Below are positions 9,927 through 17,893 of a DNA stretch of 64,000 bases, in pieces. This DNA comes from Bartonella bacilliformis Ver097 (GTDB lineage: Bacteria; Pseudomonadota; Alphaproteobacteria; Rhizobiales; Rhizobiaceae). The notes beneath the pieces are model-generated. The model saw nothing but the letters and a program-made list of their open reading frames with translations, was not told the origin of the DNA and made no database searches. The stretch is taken from NCBI RefSeq assembly GCF_000709795.1, contig NZ_KL503802.1, forward strand, positions 62,001 through 126,000, in the 5' to 3' direction. The first letter of the stretch is position 1, and the number at the start of each line of letters is the position of its first letter. The position numbers and the translations under genes were made by a program.

Positions 9927-10757
9927 TTAGAACTTATACGCAATACCAACATGGAAATCATTGATCTTGTAGTTCACTTCAATTTTTTCGTTTGCAAATT
10001 TCTTTTTACCTAAATCTGAAAAACGATATTCTGTACGCAAGAAAATGTTACTGTCCACTGCAAAGTCAAGACCTGTACCAACAGCATAACCAACCATCAA
10101 CTTTTCTTCTTTTTCACCATTTTTTGAAGAATCATTGGCCAAAACGTGCAGATTAACGCCTCGGAACTGCCCATAAGCAACCCCCCCAGTAACATAAGGC
10201 ATAAAGCGCTCAATAGCAAAACCAACACGAGCACGTGTGGCACCAACCCACCGCTGTTTGAAAGCGTACTCACTTATCAGCGGCTTAATTGTAGCAAGAC
10301 GAGCACCCCCACTTTGTCCCTGAGTGCTACGACTATCTGTTTCAAATCTTAAAACGCTTTCTTCAGCTTTCCTGAGCGGCACAGTCTTTTTATCCCCTTT
10401 ATTAGACCACAATGCATCTGTTTCAATACCAAAAATAAGGCCTTCACCCAAGTTAACATTAGAACCTACATAAAAACCACCTGAAAAACCTGAGATTTCA
10501 GGCAATAATTTTTTTTCAACTGAACTCCACTTGTTTTCTTTATAATGATCTATACCAATCTTACTTGAGAAACCGCTTATCTGACCACCCAAATAGACAC
10601 CTGTCCAAGAAAGATCAGAAGCAGCAGCAAAAACAGATGACGACGCTGCAGGTACTTCTTCTTTCATTTCATTCGTAACAACAATATCAGCTGCATTTAC
10701 CACAGAGGATGAACCCAAACTGATACCCAATAGAACACTTAGATATCTCATTTTCAT
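9927..10757 (-). CDS. Omp25/Omp31-family outer-membrane porin, hemin-binding protein (Hbp) type
   Basis: 276 aa. An N-terminal signal peptide (MKMRYLSVLLGISLGSSSVVNA, cleavage likely after NA) is followed by LSWTGVYLGGQISGFSSK, glycine-rich beta strands, and a terminal strand ending in YKF with a C-terminal Phe, as expected for an 8-stranded beta-barrel assembled by BAM. The conserved LRTEYRFSDLGKKKF segment is shared with the next two genes. In Bartonella these proteins are described as hemin-binding Hbp/Pap31 proteins used for heme acquisition and surface interactions; which Hbp this is cannot be told by eye. It has its own upstream box and terminator, so it is probably transcribed alone. 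Confidence 0.87.
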   Translation of the reverse strand: MKMRYLSVLLGISLGSSSVVNAADIVVTNEMKEEVPAASSSVFAAASDLSWTGVYLGGQISGFSSKIGIDHYKENKWSSVEKKLLPEISGFSGGFYVGSNVNLGEGLIFGIETDALWSNKGDKKTVPLRKAEESVLRFETDSRSTQGQSGGARLATIKPLISEYAFKQRWVGATRARVGFAIERFMPYVTGGVAYGQFRGVNLHVLANDSSKNGEKEEKLMVGYAVGTGLDFAVDSNIFLRTEYRFSDLGKKKFANEKIEVNYKINDFHVGIAYKF

Positions 10758-10813
10758 AGATTTATCTCCATAAACAAATATTCGAAATGAAATCTACATA
10801 AAACACTATTTTT

Positions 10814-10838
10814 AAAATATCTGTAGTAAAAATGACAC
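10814..10838 (-). promoter_or_regulatory. Conserved hbp upstream box, copy 1
   Basis: The minus strand reads GTGTCA followed by TTTTTACTACAGATATTTT, identical over 25 nt to the copy at 11827-11851. It lies 56 nt upstream of the ATG at 10757. A conserved position ahead of each porin gene suggests a promoter or operator. An Irr-linked 'H-box' has been reported ahead of hbp genes in Bartonella quintana; I infer, but cannot confirm, that this is the same kind of site. Confidence 0.6.
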
Positions 10839-10855
10839 AATCACAAATAAAATAA

Positions 10856-10877
10856 AGGCCCTGTAAAAACAGGGCCT
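10856..10877 (-). terminator. Intrinsic terminator of the second hbp-type gene
   Basis: Stem AGGCCCTGT / ACAGGGCCT with a 4-nt A loop, followed on the minus strand by TTTATTTTATTTG. It lies 24 nt beyond the stop of the porin gene ending at 10902. Confidence 0.87.
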
Positions 10878-10901
10878 CCAATCATTTAATTATACAAAAA
10901 A

Positions 10902-11780
10902 TCAGAATTTGTAAGCAACACCAACACGGAAATCATTGGTTTTGTAATTTGTTTCGATCGCGTCTTTTACAAATTTCTTTTTGCCAAAATCAGAATAACG
11001 ATATTCTGTACGCAGAATAACATTGTCGGTCATCGCAAAATCAACACCAGCACCAAGGGTATAACCAAGCATTGTCTTTTTCTCATCGGTTATAGTACCA
11101 GAAGCAAGTACATCAAGTGCTTCTGCACGTACTGCTTTGCTAGCACCATCACCTTCAGTACCGCCACCGCCTTCAGTACCAGTATCTTTCACACCTTTTA
11201 AGATAGCTGAACCAATAGCTTGTACCTGCGTGTAAGCAACACCCCCTGTGATATAAGGCATAATACGGTCAGCACCAAAACCGATGCGTACCCGTGTGGC
11301 ACCAGCCCACTTTTCTTTAAGAGAAAAATTCTGTGTAAGTTCCTTAATTTGACCCTCAGCGACCTCAATTTTATTCTCATCAAAAATCTGCTTGAAATCA
11401 TCTTCATCATTTACAGTCTCTGCCTTATGATTGGAAGATAATTTACCTTCCTTATCAGCCCAAAGAATATCTGTATCAACACCCAAAACAAGGCCACTGC
11501 CGAGATCAATATTAGAACCTGCATACAAACCACCTACAAAACCTGAAACTTTCAGATCTTTATCTGCAAAAGGCCATTCTGAATCTATACCAACAGCTTT
11601 AAAGTCATGTTTACCTGAAAGACCACCAATTTGACCACCAAGGTAAAGACCTGTCCACGAAAAAGTGGGAACAGAAATAATCGGTGATATTTCCTGGGGA
11701 ATCATAACATCCGCTGCCTGCGCTGCAGAAGCTGAAATCAAAGCGCAAACAGACGCTGTCATTAAACATTTTATATTCAT
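10902..11780 (-). CDS. Omp25/Omp31-family outer-membrane porin, Hbp type
   Basis: 292 aa, with a signal peptide (MNIKCLMTASVCALISASAAQA, cleavage after AQA). The mature part begins ADVMIPQEISP and enters the barrel at FSWTGLYLGGQIGGLSGK. LRTEYRYSDFGKKKF and the terminal VGVAYKF strand match the neighbours. The region around TGTEGGGGTEGDG (about residues 196-210) is an acidic, Gly-rich insertion absent from the other two copies, probably an extracellular loop and so a candidate surface-variable site. A GGAG ribosome site precedes the ATG. The inferred role is outer-membrane hemin binding. It arose by tandem duplication with its neighbours. Confidence 0.87.
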   Translation of the reverse strand: MNIKCLMTASVCALISASAAQAADVMIPQEISPIISVPTFSWTGLYLGGQIGGLSGKHDFKAVGIDSEWPFADKDLKVSGFVGGLYAGSNIDLGSGLVLGVDTDILWADKEGKLSSNHKAETVNDEDDFKQIFDENKIEVAEGQIKELTQNFSLKEKWAGATRVRIGFGADRIMPYITGGVAYTQVQAIGSAILKGVKDTGTEGGGGTEGDGASKAVRAEALDVLASGTITDEKKTMLGYTLGAGVDFAMTDNVILRTEYRYSDFGKKKFVKDAIETNYKTNDFRVGVAYKF

Positions 11781-11826
11781 AATATACTCCGTAAGTTAAG
11801 AATGAAGAATGTAACCTACTTATCCC

Positions 11827-11851
11827 AAAATATCTGTAGTAAAAATGACAC
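11827..11851 (-). promoter_or_regulatory. Conserved hbp upstream box, copy 2
   Basis: Identical 25-nt block to copy 1, 46 nt upstream of the ATG at 11780. The flanking sequences differ between the two copies, so the identity is confined to the box rather than to the whole spacer, which argues for selection on the site. Confidence 0.6.
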
Positions 11852-11867
11852 TTCCAGATAAAAAACG

Positions 11868-11893
11868 AAGGCCTTACCGAAAAGTAAGGCCTT
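11868..11893 (-). terminator. Intrinsic terminator of the third hbp-type gene
   Basis: Perfect 10-bp stem AAGGCCTTAC / GTAAGGCCTT with a 6-nt loop, followed on the minus strand by CGTTTTTTATC. It lies 25 nt beyond the stop of the porin gene ending at 11919. Confidence 0.87.
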
Positions 11894-11918
11894 TCATTCA
11901 CTTAACATTAAAAAATGA

Positions 11919-12749
11919 TTAAAATTTGTAAGCTACACCAATACGCAAATCACTAGTTTTATAGCTAATTTTTGACGTGTCTTTCAAAAAGTTCTTTTTA
12001 CCAAAATCGGAATAACGATACTCTGTGCGAAGAATAACATCATCGGTCATTAAAAATTCAAAACCCGCACCAAGAGTGTAACCAACCATTGTCTTCTTAT
12101 CATTCATAAAGTCTATTGAAGAAACTTCCCCTTTTGTTGGAGTCACTTCAAACCAAGGGGTGATTTGAAGCTGTGTATAAGAAACACCCCCCGCAATATA
12201 AGGCATCATACGATCCGAAGAAAAAGCAAGACGTATCCGTGTAGCGCCAGTCCAGTTTGCTTTATGAGTAACATTATAAGCAATTTTATCACCAATTTTA
12301 AGAGAATTAAAATTGTGGCCATAGTAGCTCATTAACGCCTGATGCAATTTTAATACTTCGTCATCAACACGTATTGGATCACTAAGTTGTTTATATTTTT
12401 GATGAGACCAAACCATATCTGTATCAACACCCACGACAAAACCACCACCGAGTTCAACATTGGAACCTAAATAAAGACCTCCTATGAAACCTGAAAGTTT
12501 AGGCAATTTTTCAGAACTGTCTTTATCTTCTCCACTCGCTGCTTTATGATATGAGAGATTACCTGATATCCCTCCAACTTGCACACCGAAATACAAACCT
12601 CCCCAAGAAAGATCAGAATGATCAACAATGGATATTGCCTTTTGTGCTGTTTGCGCCTTTGACATAATTACAGTGTCAGCTGCCTGCACCAAAGAAGGCA
12701 AACTTAAAGCAACCACACATAGCGACAATAAAATATTTTTTTTATTCAT
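11919..12749 (-). CDS. Omp25/Omp31-family outer-membrane porin, Hbp type
   Basis: 276 aa from the ATG at 12749, which matches the start of the neighbouring copies (MNKKNILLSLCVVALSLPSL, signal peptide ending at VQA); an ATG at 12764 would add five residues (MEIGA) made largely of the ribosome-site sequence. Mature protein: LSWGGLYFGVQVGGISGN, NVELGGGFVVGVDTDMVW, a variable central loop region, then LRTEYRYSDFGKKNF and the terminal VGVAYKF-like strand (RIGVAYKF). The inferred role is outer-membrane hemin binding. It is the most diverged of the three intact copies in its upstream box. Confidence 0.86.
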   Translation of the reverse strand: MNKKNILLSLCVVALSLPSLVQAADTVIMSKAQTAQKAISIVDHSDLSWGGLYFGVQVGGISGNLSYHKAASGEDKDSSEKLPKLSGFIGGLYLGSNVELGGGFVVGVDTDMVWSHQKYKQLSDPIRVDDEVLKLHQALMSYYGHNFNSLKIGDKIAYNVTHKANWTGATRIRLAFSSDRMMPYIAGGVSYTQLQITPWFEVTPTKGEVSSIDFMNDKKTMVGYTLGAGFEFLMTDDVILRTEYRYSDFGKKNFLKDTSKISYKTSDLRIGVAYKF

Positions 12750-12764
12750 AGCTCCTATCTCCAT

Positions 12765-13187
12765 TTCTATAACATTTACAAATAGACCTTACAAAAATCC
12801 ATTCCAGATATTATAGCAAAAATACAACTAAAAGTTAAATATAAAAAATACACTACTTTTAGTATATAAACACCCGCTTGGAGGTGAACTTTGTTTAAAC
12901 ATTACCTATCTCGCAATAACTTCATTACAAGACAATAAACTTGCGAGCTCCACCTTAAAAAATTCACCAATTTTGGCTATTCCACGACCAACTCGCTTTT
13001 TACTAACCATCCTGCAGATACCGTAATAACTGATCCTTTTGCTTCATTTGCCTAATTCCGAAAGTAGTAGAACCACCCGCCTTCAACTAAACTAACATCA
13101 CAACGCTTTGAATTTACATAAATATAAAGATAGACACATTTTGAGGAAAACACCCCCTCTAACGACAAAAGCCGCCCCCTATTCTAA
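12765..13187. other. Spacer upstream of the third hbp gene, with a diverged box and degenerate sequence
   Basis: A diverged form of the hbp upstream box lies at 12804-12826 on the minus strand (TTTTTGCTATAATATCTGG, containing TATAAT), 54 nt from the ATG at 12749. The remaining roughly 350 nt have no supportable gene. Minus-strand fragments such as VSLVEGGWFYYF at about 13060-13100 faintly recall the porin segment NVELGGGFVVG, so this may be the eroded barrel of the gene that begins at 13505. Confidence 0.4.
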
Positions 13188-13505
13188 TTAAAAGCTAAAC
13201 GGAGATCGACTAAACGGATTTCTCTTTTTCCGCGGGGAATTCCAGAAAGACTTATTCTTTCCTTTACTGTAACTTATCTTTTGTATTCGTTCATCAGTTA
13301 GTGACCATTCATAATCACCAGCATCAGCACTATTTTTCAAAACAAGATCTAAAGAGTTACTTTCCTGATGATCAGAGCGACAATTTTCTACAGTTATATC
13401 AGCATCTAGCATCTGCTCTTTAACACCTGCAAAATTCTCTCCCTGAGCTGCAGTAATTAAACCCAAAGAAAAAATAGATACAACAATAGGATATTTTGCA
13501 TTCAT
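13188..13505 (-). CDS. Small secreted protein, possible truncated hbp-type gene
   Basis: 105 aa. An N-terminal signal peptide (MNAKYPIVVSIFSLGLITAAQG) is followed by an acidic region and a strongly basic Lys/Arg/Ser-rich end (KGKNKSFWNSPRKKRNPFSR). Its ribosome site and leader (GGAGATAAATCTATG) match the porin gene at 10757, and a copy of the shared hbp box lies upstream at 13583-13607. Part of the sequence (ADITVEN and a WSLTD... stretch) can be loosely aligned with the beginning of the mature porins. I infer a truncated or remodelled porin copy that kept its promoter and signal peptide. No function is assigned; it may be a pseudogene. Confidence 0.5.
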   Translation of the reverse strand: MNAKYPIVVSIFSLGLITAAQGENFAGVKEQMLDADITVENCRSDHQESNSLDLVLKNSADAGDYEWSLTDERIQKISYSKGKNKSFWNSPRKKRNPFSRSPFSF

Positions 13506-13582
13506 AGATTTATCTCCTTAATAAATTATCCAAAACATGTTTTATTTTACACAAAACGTGTTTTTTGTAAAATATTTTATCT

Positions 13583-13607
13583 TAAATATCTATAAAAAAA
13601 ATAACAC
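13583..13607 (-). promoter_or_regulatory. Conserved hbp upstream box, copy in front of the small secreted ORF
   Basis: The minus strand reads GTGTTATTTTTTTTATAGAT then ATTTA, matching most positions of the 25-nt box at 10814 and 11827. It lies 77 nt upstream of the ATG at 13505. Confidence 0.5.
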
Positions 13608-13766
13608 GAAACAAAAAAATAAAACAAATTTATATGGTTAAATATTTGATTTAAAATCAAAAACAATGATATAAATAAATATTATATTCATTGATTCTAT
13701 CTTCAGGATTAGTTATCCAAAACGGATTTATATAAATCACAATAACGATACAATTATAAAAATAAA

Positions 13767-13960
13767 GGCTCCATCAAAGATAGAACCTTCTTTTAACCAT
13801 TTAACCCCATGTATAATGAGATTGATAAGCAATACCAGTTTAACTTATTTTATTATCTGATGAATAGCCAACTTCAAATCTTTGCTTTGCAAATTCCCTT
13901 TTTGTTAAAGCTAAAATACTCATATTGTGTAATTGATACATCTGCTAGCAAGAATATAAC
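13767..13960 (-). pseudogene. Relic of a further hbp-type porin gene (C-terminal part)
   Basis: Reading the minus strand from about 13935 gives TQYEYFSFNKKGICKAKI, then a stop codon. This aligns with the porin motif RTEYRYSDFGKKKF plus the residues after it. In another frame nearer 13830 TGIAYQ corresponds to the terminal VGVAYKF strand. Beyond it, 13767-13791 (AAGGCTCC ... GAACCTT) is a mismatched version of the terminators that follow the intact copies. Stops and frameshifts rule out function. It shows that at least one more porin gene once stood here. Confidence 0.68.
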
Positions 13961-14883
13961 CAAACGACTTCATGCTATTGCTACCATGACAAGTGATACT
14001 ACATTAAATGCTGGAATATGTGGATTTTGTCTCTTGCAAACTTATCAGATAATTGCCGAACTTCAAGAATATTACCTAGAATTTCCTCCTTCAATTTGAT
14101 ATAGCTCCCAACACTGATCCGATGCATTCACTAAGATAGAGATTCTTTCCAATCTATAACATTACGCTTACCGCTCCACAATTTTATAGGATCCCTCTAA
14201 ATCCAACGAAAACAAATGATATGATAGCTGTCAGAATAGCATCTTCAACAACGCATTTTATTCTACTACCTTTTGATTGGAGAGTATCAGATCTAGCTAC
14301 AGATCGGAATGATATCTTATTCTATTAGAACACTTTTAACTGCATCTCCTGGAACAATTTGGATAGGTTAATTACCTATAATCTCCAAGTAGTAAAAGAG
14401 CTAGACATGCAGTTCCAATTTTACGTTTTTCTACTGGGCTTAAGGTTACTTCAATAAATACCTCACTGAATCTTTTCCCGTTTACTAATGAAATCTTAGC
14501 AACACCAGATCCTAATCTTGTTTTACTGCTTTTACTGCGACTAGCTCAAAGAAGTAATTTAAAAATTAGTTCTTTTGCAACATTGAAATTAATTGGAGAC
14601 GAAACAAATCCTCTAAGTGTTATGATTTCTCAAAATAATTGTACTGGAGAGAGAGAAGAGGAAGTGGGCGTTTACCGATAAGCACTTTAGTTAATCAACG
14701 CATAAGTGGGAGATGTCCACTTTGAGAAAACAAAAAGTAAAGAAACCGATTTTGAATTTCTGCGAAAATTAATGCTTTTTAGTAATTTTGTTTACGTTAA
14801 TAAAAATGGACACGCATAACACCTACACATAAGAACATTGATAAGCCATTTTCTCTACGCATGTACAATAAGCTTTTTTAAGT
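13961..14883. other. About 920-nt degenerate region, no intact gene
   Basis: No complete reading frame with a credible start was found. On the minus strand, 14390-14640 contains protein-like stretches broken by stops (for example LRGFVSSPINFNVAKELIFK, then LGSGVAKISLVNGKRF and FIEVTLSPVEKRKIGTACLA). These look like one decayed gene, which I cannot identify. The remainder is AT-rich without clear structure. Confidence 0.45.
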
Positions 14884-15504
14884 TCAACTATGTGCAAAAA
14901 TATCAATTTCTGGCCATCCTAAAAGATCAAGTTTTGCTCTTACAGGTAAAAATTGAAAACAGGCCTTTGCAACATCTTCTCTTTCTTCACGCTTTAAACG
15001 CTCTTCAAGTACACCTTTTAAACGATGCAGATATAAAACATCAGATGCCGCATATTCAATTTGTGCACGCGATAAAGTTTCTGCTGCCCAATCCGATGAT
15101 TGTTGCTGTTTAGAAATATTAACATTCAATAATTCGCTACAAATTTCCTTTAAACCGTGACGATCAGTATAGGTGCGAGTGAGCTTTGATGCAATCTTCG
15201 TACAAAAAACAGCATCTGGCATAATACCAAATGTATGCTCTAAAATAGCAAGATCAAAACGCCCAAAATGAAATATTTTAGTTATTGCCTTATCTGCAAG
15301 TAATTTTACCAAATTGGGAGCACTATTTTGTCCTTTAGCAATCTGTATAATGTCCGCTGTGCCATCCCCAGAAGAAAGCTGCACAACACATAAACGGTCA
15401 CGATGCGGTTGTAGTCCTAAAGTTTCAGTGTCAACTGCAACAGCATTAACACAATAATTATCTAAGTTCGGCAAATCACCTTGATGAACGCGAATGTCTA
15501 TCAT
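14884..15504 (-). CDS. rnd: Ribonuclease D-like 3'-5' exonuclease
   Basis: 206 aa: only the DEDDy exonuclease domain, without the HRDC domains of E. coli RNase D, which is the usual short alphaproteobacterial form. Motif I is VAVDTETLGL, motif II is IFHFGRFDLAILEH, and motif III is YAASDVLYL (Tyr-x3-Asp). It is probably a cytosolic 3'-5' exoribonuclease acting in tRNA or stable RNA end trimming. An AGGA ribosome site precedes the ATG at 15504, which lies inside the end of the M20 peptidase gene (29-nt overlap), so translation may be coupled. Confidence 0.85.
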   Translation of the reverse strand: MIDIRVHQGDLPNLDNYCVNAVAVDTETLGLQPHRDRLCVVQLSSGDGTADIIQIAKGQNSAPNLVKLLADKAITKIFHFGRFDLAILEHTFGIMPDAVFCTKIASKLTRTYTDRHGLKEICSELLNVNISKQQQSSDWAAETLSRAQIEYAASDVLYLHRLKGVLEERLKREEREDVAKACFQFLPVRAKLDLLGWPEIDIFAHS

Positions 15505-16891
15505 TTATCTTCCTATTTGCTAAAGTTGTAAGAATACGTGCCCAAGACCGCTGCCCTTTATGAAATGACTTTAGATTATATTTTTCATTAGGCGAATGAA
15601 TACGATCATCAACTAATGCAAATCCAACCAAAATAGCTTCCATATCTAAAATTGACTGAAAATCACCAACAACTGGAATTGAACCACCCATAGCAATCAA
15701 TAAAGCAGGATTACCCCACTCTTGTGATAACGCATCCTTTGCCGCCTCAATAAAAGGTGAATCATAAGAGAGTTGGATAGCTGGAGAAGAGCCATGCTCC
15801 TTAAATACAACTGAGCAATCAGCAGGTATAAGACCACTTACATAATTGCGAAAAGCTTGACGTATTTTTTCTGGATTTTGTCTATGTACTAAACGAAAAG
15901 AAACTTTTGCACTCGCTTGAGAAGCAATGACCGTTTTAAACCCCTCACCCTCATAGCCCCCACTAATACCATTGATTTCAGCTGTAGGACGAGCCCATAC
16001 TCGTTCTAAAACACTACGCCCCTTTTCACCAGCAGGAAGAGAAAGGCCTATAGGTTTTAGAAATTTTTCTGCATTATAACCAAGCTCATTCCATGATTGT
16101 AAAATATGTGGAGGTGTTTCTTCTACACCATCATAAAATCCAGGAAGCGTTACCTTCCCATTATCATCATGAAGACCTGCTAAAATGTTGGTTAAAATAT
16201 GAATAGGATTGGCTGCTGCTCCTCCAAAATAACCGGAATGCAAATCACGATTAGCTGCCGTAATAATGATTTCTTCCCCAACCAAGCCTCGAAGACCAAC
16301 AGAAATAGAAGGTGTATTAGCATCCCACATTGAGGTATCACAAACTAACGCACAATCAGCCCTAAGCTCATCAACATTTGCTTTTAAAAAAGGAATCAAT
16401 GAAGGGGAACCCGTTTCTTCTTCACCTTCAAATAAAATAGTAATTTTAACAGGAAGCTGACCTGTCTCTTCCTTAAATGCACGACATGCTTCAACAAAAG
16501 TCATAAGCTGGCCTTTATCATCTGAAGCACCCCGAGCACAAATAACCTTTTCTCCATCCCGCTCTTGCAAAGAAGGTTCAAACGGCTCATTTTCCCATAA
16601 ATTTAATGGATCAACAGGTTGGACATCATAATGCCCATAAAATAATACATGCAAACAATCATCTGAAGGCCCTGGATGATGGGCAACAACCATCGGATGA
16701 CCTGATGTTTCACGGCATGAAGCCTCAAAACCAATAGTTTTCAAATCTTCCACCAGCCAATCAGCTGTTTGACGACATGCATGTTTATAAGCTGGATCTG
16801 TAGAAATTGACTGAAAACGCAAAAGCGAAAAAAGACGTTCCAAGCTTTTGTCTATATTTTTATCAAGGTGTGTTAAAACTTTATCAAGCAT
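15476..16891 (-). CDS. M20 family metallopeptidase (dipeptidase)
   Basis: 471 aa. The two-zinc active site motifs are visible: FYGHYDVQPVDP (His and first Asp), ASDDKGQ (bridging Asp) and FEGEEETGSPSL (general-base Glu-Glu). The dimerisation (lid) domain lies in the middle (GGYEGEGFKTVIASQASAKV) and the C-terminal end carries IHSPNEKYNL with a zinc-ligand His. The family covers carnosinase-like dipeptidases and amidohydrolases; the substrate is not determined. The start is the ATG at 16891 behind AAGAGG at 7 nt; a TTG at 16915 would add eight residues. It is followed by rnd in an overlapping pair. Confidence 0.88.
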   Translation of the reverse strand: MLDKVLTHLDKNIDKSLERLFSLLRFQSISTDPAYKHACRQTADWLVEDLKTIGFEASCRETSGHPMVVAHHPGPSDDCLHVLFYGHYDVQPVDPLNLWENEPFEPSLQERDGEKVICARGASDDKGQLMTFVEACRAFKEETGQLPVKITILFEGEEETGSPSLIPFLKANVDELRADCALVCDTSMWDANTPSISVGLRGLVGEEIIITAANRDLHSGYFGGAAANPIHILTNILAGLHDDNGKVTLPGFYDGVEETPPHILQSWNELGYNAEKFLKPIGLSLPAGEKGRSVLERVWARPTAEINGISGGYEGEGFKTVIASQASAKVSFRLVHRQNPEKIRQAFRNYVSGLIPADCSVVFKEHGSSPAIQLSYDSPFIEAAKDALSQEWGNPALLIAMGGSIPVVGDFQSILDMEAILVGFALVDDRIHSPNEKYNLKSFHKGQRSWARILTTLANRKINDRHSRSSR

Positions 16892-16966
16892 AAAAAAACC
16901 TCTTAATTCTAGCAAAAACTCATAAACTACTTTAAGCCTATTATAAGATTTTGCAAGACGCTTTAT

Positions 16967-17845
16967 TTATTTCTGACACTGTGGACAATAAAAGCTTGAA
17001 CGTCCAGACTGCACAATACGCACAATATGCATACCACATCGTGAACATTCTTTTCCTTCTCGCCCATAAACCGAAAAACAGTGTTGAAAATAACCAAGTG
17101 ATCCATCAATATGAACATAATCACGCAAAGAAGAACCACCAGAAAAAATCGCTTCAGAAATCACATCGCATATACTCTGTGCTAAACACTTCGCTAATTC
17201 GCGCGCATGTGCACTTTTTGACGCCAACGTCAATGCTCTACGCTCTGGAGATAAATAACTGCGCCAAAGTGCTTCACACACATAAATATTCCCAAGACCT
17301 GCAACAATAGACTGATCAAGCAAAACAGCTTTAAGAGATGTCTTCTTATTGATAAAAGCCTTTTGTAAATAAGCTCCAGAAACCGCATTGCCTATAGGTT
17401 CAAGTCCTAGATTCTTTAAAAGCGGATGTTCATAAAGTCTCATTGTATCTGCTAAAAGCATAAAACCAAAACGACGAGAATCATTATAAATAAGACGATA
17501 CATTTTACCGTTTATTGCTTGAAAACTCATGATGAAGTGATCATGCGCAACCAATTTACCCATAGAAGAATAATGCTTTTCCCTTAAAAGATCATCCTCT
17601 ATATGCCATGATCCTGACATTCCTAAATGACTTACAATCGTTTGATTCTGTGATAAATGAAACAATAAATATTTTGCACGCCGACTAAGTTTTATAATTA
17701 TTCTACCTGTAAGACACTCAGAAAATGATTCTGGAAAAGGAAATCGTAGATTTTTACAGCCCAGTGAAACAGATATAATCCTTGAACCCGTCAAAACTGG
17801 CTCAAGACCACGACGAACCGTTTCTACCTCAGGAAGTTCAGGCAT
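16967..17845 (-). CDS. mutM: Formamidopyrimidine-DNA glycosylase (Fpg/MutM)
   Basis: 292 aa. The protein begins MPELPEVETVRRGLEP, with the catalytic Pro1 and Glu2 exposed after Met removal. The H2TH region (QSIVAGLGNIYVCEALWRS) and the C-terminal zinc finger (CSRCGMHIVRIVQSGRSSFY, then CPQC, Cys4 type) are complete. It excises 8-oxoguanine and formamidopyrimidines and nicks the abasic site in base-excision repair. It lies between the aminopeptidase and M20 genes on the same strand with short spacers (48 and 75 nt). Confidence 0.96.
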   Translation of the reverse strand: MPELPEVETVRRGLEPVLTGSRIISVSLGCKNLRFPFPESFSECLTGRIIIKLSRRAKYLLFHLSQNQTIVSHLGMSGSWHIEDDLLREKHYSSMGKLVAHDHFIMSFQAINGKMYRLIYNDSRRFGFMLLADTMRLYEHPLLKNLGLEPIGNAVSGAYLQKAFINKKTSLKAVLLDQSIVAGLGNIYVCEALWRSYLSPERRALTLASKSAHARELAKCLAQSICDVISEAIFSGGSSLRDYVHIDGSLGYFQHCFSVYGREGKECSRCGMHIVRIVQSGRSSFYCPQCQK

Positions 17846-17893
17846 TTATCTCCTTATCTTGCAAACACAAGTGCTGTTAAAAAAATAACAATG

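Noticed and set aside
13809-14099. A 96-codon plus-strand frame across the porin relic
   Set aside because: The minus strand of the same DNA aligns with the porin C-terminus; the plus-strand frame has no domain, no ribosome site and is a shadow.
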